Below, piece by piece: positions 24,001-33,100 of a DNA stretch of 36,997 nt; positions within the stretch are counted from its first letter, which is position 1; the number at the start of each line of letters is the position of its first letter. Both the position numbers and the translations under genes were made by a program. Origin of the DNA: Elysia marginata (taxonomy: Eukaryota > Mollusca > Gastropoda > Plakobranchidae). The stretch is from assembly GCA_019649035.1 (NCBI GenBank), contig BMAT01012519.1, positions 378,806-415,802 of the forward strand, given 5' to 3'. The notes under the pieces were generated by a model. It was not told the origin of the DNA and ran no database searches. It saw nothing but the letters and a program-made list of their open reading frames with translations.

Positions 24001-27000
24001 CATCTCATTTGTCATCGATCGAGGGACCCACCTAGCTGAGATCTTAGAAGTGCACAAATGATCATGCAAAGCAATCCAAACGGAACCATAAGACATCTTA
24101 GATTTCCATAACAATGTCACATATTCACATATCACCCTTCAATTCCTTGTCTTCAAAACATTTTCTTCATTAGCCCATCCTGAGAACTGTGGGCATTGGT
24201 GGAAATTGATCATTAAAATGTCCACAATCGAACTTTCTTGCCCGAAATTTACCGTAGATATGTTTGGATTCTTTCCGCTATATATGACTTCTTTTGATAA
24301 ATTTTGGTCAAGGCAGCGATATTTGATAACAGAACACATCTCAATCTCTACTTTGTACCGGAAGAAGGAAGCCAAATTCCTTTCTTTCCTTGCTTTGAAC
24401 AGAGTTGTTCTTTTTCAACTGCAGCTGTAGACAAAGTTATAATTATGGATTTTGCACAGTTTGATATAAGATGCTACATTAATGTGAAAATTGAATTGGA
24501 ACCTGAGGACTCCATGGTCAGGGGGGATCCAATATTGATTGCAGGCACAATTTTTCGCAAGCATAATGAAATAGATCTAGATTGTATTCGTTTTTCGTTT
24601 TGATTTTACGTACGCACTTCACTTTTGTATCAGCCAAAACTGTAACCTTCATGAATTACGTAATTTGACTCGCAGAGCCTAGGCTTTAAGGCTGAAACAG
24701 TAGGAAACATGATACACAGCGCCTAAAATTGAAGAAAATGGCGCCAAACTCTTGTCTACATCTGGGCCCCATACAAACTCTAGATCAAGATTTCTTCTAT
24801 AGCTAGCTCTAAATACAGATTGTCTAAAGTAATTTCTAGATGTAAGTCAAATTTAAACTATTAATCTAGAACTTGGATGAAGATCTATGGCGTAAATTCT
24901 TCAGACGCCAACTATCGAAGCGAGCAAAAGAATTTGATTTAGTGTGTACTTCCGCTCACTATCTTGAAAAAAAGGTTTGCAGAAGTGGGTAAAATTTTAT
25001 CACTCCAAATGGATGAATTTAGTTTTTTACAAGCTTGACACAGCACAAAAAGAACCGTAAATTAGGACTCAAGAAGAAATGTGCCATAACATTAATTCTG
25101 ACAATATTGAAACGCTGAAAGTGAAACAAGTGTGGGGCTATCAACAATTGAATCTACGTGCTGTGACGGTCCATTAAGTGAAACAGCATTTCGAGTAATC
25201 AGTCAATCTTTTTTAGTATAACTTGAAAATTTGTGATGTCTTTTGTTATCAAATCAACTTATGATGAAATTGAAAAAAAATCTCAAAAATGTGTTTAAAA
25301 ATTAAATGTTAGAGCACGGTGGTGCCCTTTTGTCGTAAATATCATGAAAACTTAAGGTGCAATTTCGTCTACTCTTTTGAGTTTTACTATTAGGCCACTT
25401 GTATTCTTTGTACTTCAAGTGCAATAACTCAATATCTTATCTAGATGTTAAAATAATTTTCCATTATTTTAAAGAGCTTCTAAAGGCCTTTTCAATGATG
25501 TATACTATCATAGCTCCATATCACATCATTCCGCATGTAGACTCATTTTGTGGTACCCCTGCACATATGCATGCCCAATATATAAAAACTTTAAGACAAG
25601 GATGAAGAAAATCTAATACGCATAATATGATATGATATAGAATTATAAAAGTTCTAGATCTAGCCTACTGACAAGATTTCTTTACCCGAGAGGTGACGCC
25701 GTTGTATCGATTTTCACTCCAGGACTGGAGAGAAATCTTGCTTGGGAAGCTGACACAGTGCTCTTTCCTTTGTCTGACGTCACCACTGTGATGTTGACAT
25801 AAGGGAAGCCATCTTGGATTGTCCAAGTGTCCATAATGTGTTTGATATCCAAATTGCTTGCCCCGTTAACCTGATTAAAAAACCCGAAATATATTTAAGA
25901 AATCGATGCTTCGTTTCCGTGTAAAATGATGTTTAACTTCTAACTAAAAAAGAAGATTTAACAAGTTAGATTTTCCCATGCTCTTGCTTAAGTCAAACGC
26001 CTGAAATTAAACTCATAGTCAACTCCCACCCTTTAAATTTAACGTTGGGGAGTATTGGGCTGGCAATCTACTCAAAAAACTCTTTCCAGGACTAGTAATT
26101 CGACCCCTCTTTAATCATTCACGAGATGAATATATCAATAATAGTCTTAGTCTTTATTTTCCTCTTCACATATTAGAAAATTTAATTACGATTTCTTATG
26201 TTGAGTTCCATGCAAAACTAGCGTCTTAAATATCATTTCGATACCAAAAAACACACACTCTGTTAAAATTATTGGACACAATCATTTTATTGTCTTGTAT
26301 GTAAGGCTAGAACAAAATTTTTGTCGCTGTTTTTGTTCTACGTGTTCATCTAAGCCTAGACGTTCTCTTGTTTCAATGCTATAGCGCTTTAATGGAATGT
26401 TGTATGACATATGGCTGCGTGGCAGAATGGTTAGCGTGTCGCACTCAAGATCTGGAGGTCGCGGGTCGATTCCCGATTATGCCATGTTACTATTGCCTTG
26501 GGAAAGCAATTTGCCCTATTTCTCTCCAGCGCACCCACCTGAAAAATGGGTAGCCAGCTACAGACTATTCTTGAGTTTGTGATATTCGCCTGCAACATCC
26601 TGCATATGGGTTTAAAGTGGCCTTCAAATGAACTAGTCTGCTGGGGCATTAGTGGCGCTGCTCTGTGGCGACACAGTTGCGCTGAGTGACGAAGCCAAAT
26701 TTGCCGAAAGGGGTTGATAGAGTGTATAAAATAAAAATAGAAAAAAAATATTGTATGTCCTGTTACCTGAACTGCGCTCAAACTGTTCCACAAGTCATCC
26801 GTTCGGGCGTTTCCCCACTTGAATTCCTTTAGATAGTTCTATGAGATAAATTTAAGAGCAGGGATGGAGGGGCGGAAAAGTTGGTGGCATTACTTGTATG
26901 AGACTTCCTTTGCATAAAATTCAATGTAATATTACCACAAAATATAGACCCCAAGAAAATGTGAGACATAAAAAATGAACATTATAAAAATCCTAAGAAA

Positions 27001-27083
27001 AAGATAGACCTTAAACAAAAGTAGAAATAAAGTAAATAAATAGACAGACAGACAGACAGGGAGGCAGACAGACAGACAGACAC

Positions 27084-27120
<37 letters not shown>

Positions 27121-30100
27121 CAGAAAGACAGATAGATAAATATGTAGATAGATAGAGAAACAAACAGGCATCTGTGAGTCTATAATTGTAAAGAGGGAGA
27201 GACATAGATAAATGTTTAATTTGACCAATACATAGTCAACAGTAAGAGGGTGTACTAATCTCTATAATAAATAATAGCTAATATGGATTGCAAATTAGTT
27301 GATAGGGGTAGAGAAGTGAGACAGAGGAGTGAGGGAGGGAAGGACAGGGGGCTGCAGAAAGGTATCACACAAGATAAAAAATAAAGGGTGTGTTGAAAAA
27401 GTTCTATTACCTTGACTAATTACCGTTGCGACACGAGGGCTGCCACAACTAGTTTATAATAATTTTCAATCATTGGAGATTCAACACATTATAAGAAGGG
27501 TTGGGGTTGGTTTTCCTAGGTAATAATACGTGTCCTATCAATGAACGTCGTTATACAAAGTTGAATACACACTCAGATGACTTAACTGAATAAAGGAAAG
27601 ATTCTCCTTAAGCCTGTGAAATGTGAATGCATTAAATGGTTACGTTCACTTGATTTCAATATCAAATAAATACATTGTCAAGACCTATGATTATCAAAAG
27701 TGAAACCAAAACTTAGGTAAAAGTACGATGATAAAACTTACGGAGACACCTTTGAAGAAATTATCTTCTCCCATTATAGCGTACAGCATACGTATGACAG
27801 ATGATCCCTGTGGGAAAAGGTTCAACGTTGATTATAGCTGTGAATAAAAGGCACAAAAGACGCCAAAAACTGAACACTCTTAGTCTTAACTAAGACCAGC
27901 TCATGGGGCTCAAAATGCTGTACCGGGTACTGTTATGTTAAGAAAAGGAGCAATAAATAAATATCTTACTGAAGAACTTTTATGGCTCACTAATACTAGA
28001 TCTAGTAGTTTTTGTATGTTTAGTTTGTAAATCATTGACCAAAACAAAGCGGGTTTTAGAGTGTATGAACTCCGGCGTTATCAGTTTTGATTTTTAAAGA
28101 AGAAAACGATGTCACATTCAATAGTGAAATGACCTAAGCAAACCTTGGTGTAGAACAAGACGGTGTCAAGGTTAATAAGGAGATTTTTAAGGCAGACCTT
28201 ACAATAAAAGATATTGCCAAAATGGATTATGAGGTGATATACGAATATTTGAATAAAAAATAGTGTAAAAATTAATATTGAAATCGCTTCGCTATGCTTT
28301 TCGATTGAGAAGTGACATCACGAAAAATCTTGAAAGTTTGAATTATCTAACAAGCAGTTGAAATAAAATGTCCGATAGCAAGGAATCTCATGAGTGTCAT
28401 ATGAAATTCTTGAAACTCGTAAACTTACGCTGTTGTGTTAGGTACGGTCACATGTTGTTTTAAATACCGCTGATTATTTTCTTAAAGCAAGCCAGGAGAT
28501 ACCAAATTTTGGAGCATTCAGCCTCACTTGCAGCAAAATATGTGGTAAAAAAAACTATAAAATAATTAAATCATGAAAGACAACGGGGAAGGCTATATAG
28601 TATGTATTGGTACCATTTCAGGGCAAAAAATGGCATCAAACTCTAAAGTGATCTCAACAGACATTTGATCTTGGGATAAAGGTAACAACTCAGATGAAAT
28701 GAATTAGAAAGAGTGTACATTATTAAATGGTGTCAAACCTAAAGATAAAGAGGAGATGCCGTCAAGAATAAAGTGGTGTCAACTCCGAACAACGTACAGG
28801 ACAGATTATTGGACTAGGACTGGAAGTGTTCGGGGTGATCTCTGGTTTCAAGGATTAAAATGAACAAAAGCACCTTGGATTATGAAGTGGCGTCAAGCGT
28901 AAAGATGAACAAGACTCACCTTAAAAGCGCAATATTTTGATATGGTCTTACTCAATAGTGTACAAAAACAAATGCTTTAAACTAAGAGAAGGACTAAATA
29001 ACAAGGTGAACAAAACTTACCTTGAAGTATAAGACGGACTCAATCATTGAGGCAGATTAGACATAGCTTAAAGTGTAATATGAACTCAATCATTAAAGTG
29101 AATAAAAGTATGACATACCTCAGAGAGTGTGGGATGGACTCAAATGATTGAGATGAATAAATGTGTGACATACCTCAAAGAGTAAGGGGTGGACTCAATC
29201 ATGAATAAATGTATGACATACCTCAGAGAGTATGGGGTGGACTCGTTCTTTAAGATGAATAAATGTATGACATACCTCAGAGAGTATGGGATGAACTCAA
29301 TCATTAAGGTGAATAAATGTATGACATACCTCAGAGAGTGTGGGATGAACTCAATCATTAAGGTGAATAAATGTATGACATACCTCAGAGAGTGTGGGAT
29401 GGACTCAATCATTAAGGTGAATAAATGAGTGACATACCTCAGAGAGTATGGAATAGAGTTATCATTAAGGTGAATAAATGTATGACATACCTCAGAAAGT
29501 ATGGGATGGACTCAATCCTTAAGGTGAACATGGCATACATTGGCGTACGAGATGAAATCAATCGTTTAGGTGAATTAAAGTTTTAGACATACAGTAGACT
29601 TTGTAGTATGAGAATACGCTCTAAATTTTTAATGTACTCAAACGATGTGAACAAGACACATCTCGGAGCAATAGTTATGAGAAAATGTGAACAATACACA
29701 CCTTCTAGTAATACTACTACTAGTATAGAGTATGAGGCGATTAAAAAAAAAGACACGCCTTGTAATATTCAGCATGAGACGATTCGAACAAGATGCTAAT
29801 ACGAGTATGAAGCTTGAGACAATGTTAATAAGACACACCTTCGAATACGAGATAGCGTCAAAGACTGAAGTGATCTGGCTCGGCCGCTCCACATCTACTA
29901 TGATCGGGTGAGATGATATCTCGCTGTCTTGGATCATCACTGAGAACAAATCGTTGGTAAGGAACTTGTCCAGCTGTGCTCGGTTTGTTTTGTTAGGATG
30001 AGGCGCAAAAAGAAAGAAAATTTAGATCACAAATTTTTAACGTTCTCAATCTCAGTTCAACTTCAAGCTCGCAATTTTTAAACGAAGAATACAATCGAGT

Positions 30101-33100
30101 TTGAATGCGTTTCACTTTCAATAAAAGGTTTCCATATCCGTCAAAACTTAAGAGATTGTTAAGGGCAATTAAGTTGAATTTAGAAGTTAAAACTTGGACT
30201 TTGCCGTCTAAAATTTGCCCGTTTTTTATTTTAAAAAATTGAAGAAAGCTAGACAGTCAAGTTTTAAGAAGCTTACAGTAGGCACAAATAGTATACACGA
30301 TTTAAAATGACATTTATAATCGTTTGAGTCGTTTTACTAGGCCTACGGGTATTTTTAAATTTAATGTTAAATTAACGAGGGTTTTACTAATATTTTTGGT
30401 TAGGGGTATGGTAATAGCCAAATATCAAACATGAAAGGTGTGCATAAACATGATGGCGTCTCACTATTTACTTTCCGTATGCAAGTCCCAAAGGCAAACA
30501 AACCTAAGTTTACAATCCGGTGTGGTTTGCTCGCTTTTTTTAATATAATAAGAATTGGCACCAAAGAATCCAAACTTACGATCTTCCAGTCTTTGTTTTT
30601 GCCGTCCACCCCGAGGTATTCCATATAGCTTGCAAAACCCTCGTTCAGCCAGAGATCATTCCACCAGTCCATGGTGACGATGTTGCCGAACCACTGGGGT
30701 TAAAAAGGTGCGGGACATGGGATATCATAAGTAGTTGTACATGAGCTGATCCTCCCATAGTGCAAGCCGTAAAGATGTTAACTAACCAACTTCAATTCCC
30801 GATGTAGACCAGTCACTACTCTTAATTAACTTATTAGACTAAGTTATGTTACAAACTTTTGATGCAATCGTTTGCTTTATCATGCAGTGCCTACCTTACT
30901 TACCAACTTTACGTTGCCTGTATCGCTCTATTAATCTAGCCTACCTCCCAATAGAAGTTATATTTTTCTAACTTGAAGAACTGAACCACTTGAACCAGTT
31001 AAACCACCCACCCCATCTACCTGTCTATCTTTTCAGGTCACTTAGATTATACTATAACACCTTCTCTGAAAATTACCAAGATCATTTATTAATTTATTAC
31101 TGATATCGAGCATGTATCTAATCTGGGGGGGGGGGGGGAGGCAGTGTGGCAGAGTAGTTAGCGCGTCGGGCTCGAGATCTGAAGGTCACGGGTTTGATTA
31201 TCGACCATGCCATGTTGCAATTGCTTTGAGAAAATTTCCCCAGTCCACCCACCAGGCAATTCTTGAATTTGTGATATGCACCTGCAACACCCTGCATATG
31301 GGTTAAAAATGGCCTTCAAATTAATGTTAAAGTCTCCTGAAGCATTTGTGGCGCTGCTCTGTGGCGACACAGTTACGTTGAGTAACGAAGCCAAATTTCC
31401 AGGAAGGGATTTATATAATGTATAAAACAAAAATAAAAAAATAAATAATGTGAGCCGATAGGAATTGCAACTCCGACATTTCATGACATAATCCCGGCTC
31501 CGAGGCATCTGTACTTAATGGGGATTAGCTACTAAAACTTTTGTATGCTTTTTTGTTGCCCTAAGTTTCCTGCAAGCTTCCATTAAAACTTGGAGAGGGT
31601 TTCGGCATCGCCTCGGATGGACTTGTCAGAGTGGAACACCGTGAATGAATGTACCGACGATCATCCTATCATCCATTGCATCATCACTTACCATGTGAGC
31701 CATCTCATGAGCCACAGTGAGGGATACTCGCTCTATATCGACCAGGGAAGACTTGCTTTTATCTACGAGAAGACGACTCTCGCGGAATGTGATGAGGCCC
31801 CAGTGCTCCATGGCTCCCGATATGAAGTCAGGAATAGCGATCAAATCTAGACAGTGTTTAGAAAAACGTACATTGTTTAGCTCACGTTACGTGTGTGGTG
31901 CCCGAGATGGGTCGTTATTTTTAACTAGGACTGATGAAGGGTAGATTTGTGTGTCTATTCTATATGCGAGACTTATGCGGCGACGGGGCAAGGACAGTCT
32001 AATTCTAACTTTTCTAAACTCCTAAATATAAAAAAAGTTGATACTCCAGACAAAAATTTACCCAACATGTTAGAACTTTTTAAATGGCGAATTAGTGTCA
32101 CTAATAGAGACCCCCTTTTCTCCCACTTCGGTGGTTTTTTTTATTTATTTTTTTTTCATTGATTTGTTCTCTTCAAGCTTTTTAACCCTAAATCGTTCCA
32201 ATCCCAAATCATTGATTAATTGCATAATAAAGATGAAGCCGAGGATCTGATTAGTTAGATTATGCTATAAGTATTATACGCAATATTTCCTTTGTTATCA
32301 AATCATCAATGTAGCAAGCACTGATCTTCTATCACTATAGATATAATTTATAAAGCGCAACTTTCAAAATGAGCATTCCGTATGTGATGCTCCCAGCCGT
32401 TTGCACTTTTTATAAATCACTAATTATCTGTCATCGTTTTGGTTGACTCAGTTAAATAAAGAGTCATTGTGATATCACTAACTCAGTGGTGTTCAATTTT
32501 CGTTCAACGGTAGAAATTCATTCATTTCATAGTTATCGAAGCTACAGATATCGAAGTAATATACAAAACATTTGCCATGTCATGAAATCTCACTAATCTC
32601 TGCCAATTATCAAGATAGTGACATCGCTTTTTTAAGAACTGTAAATCACTGCGTTGACACAAGACAGCAAAACTCCTTTGAAGCTACACCAGCTCTGTGG
32701 CCGAGCGGTAAGACACTCGCTCAGAGATTAGGAGGCGCGTGGTTCGATCCCAGGCCGATTCAAACCAAGGACTTTAAAATTGGTATCAGCAGCTAATCCG
32801 CATAGTGTCTGGCATTATGGATTTAGTGCTAAGTCTGGTCGGCCCGGTGTCACGATAATGTGTCTGGGTGTGGTGTATGCAAGCGCTCCTTGCATCACAG
32901 TGTGGCAGCATGCTTTCAATTGTCCCAAGCGCCGTCTCTGATATAGCCTTGTAGTTGAAAAGAGACGTTAAAATTCAAACAATCTAACCTAACCTATTTA
33001 GCAAAAGGTCATTCCAGCCTTCATCCCTGTAGTTCTTTGTGGTTTCCTAGCTTTAGTGTGCGTGTATATATTAAATATATATTGCAAAGGTCGCTGGGCC

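Noticed and set aside
24139-24603. Frames on both strands right of the mariner remnant
   Set aside because: No motif of a transposase N-terminus or other family; treated as non-coding.
26932-27228. Hydrophobic [12 protein letters not shown]-type frames that look like membrane segments
   Set aside because: Pure translation of the GACA/GATA microsatellite.
29140-29428. Open frames of 79-90 codons on both strands with an 18-residue repeat ([11 protein letters not shown])
   Set aside because: They arise because the tandem unit is 54 bp, a multiple of three, and lacks stops; the array lies inside a spliced-out intron.
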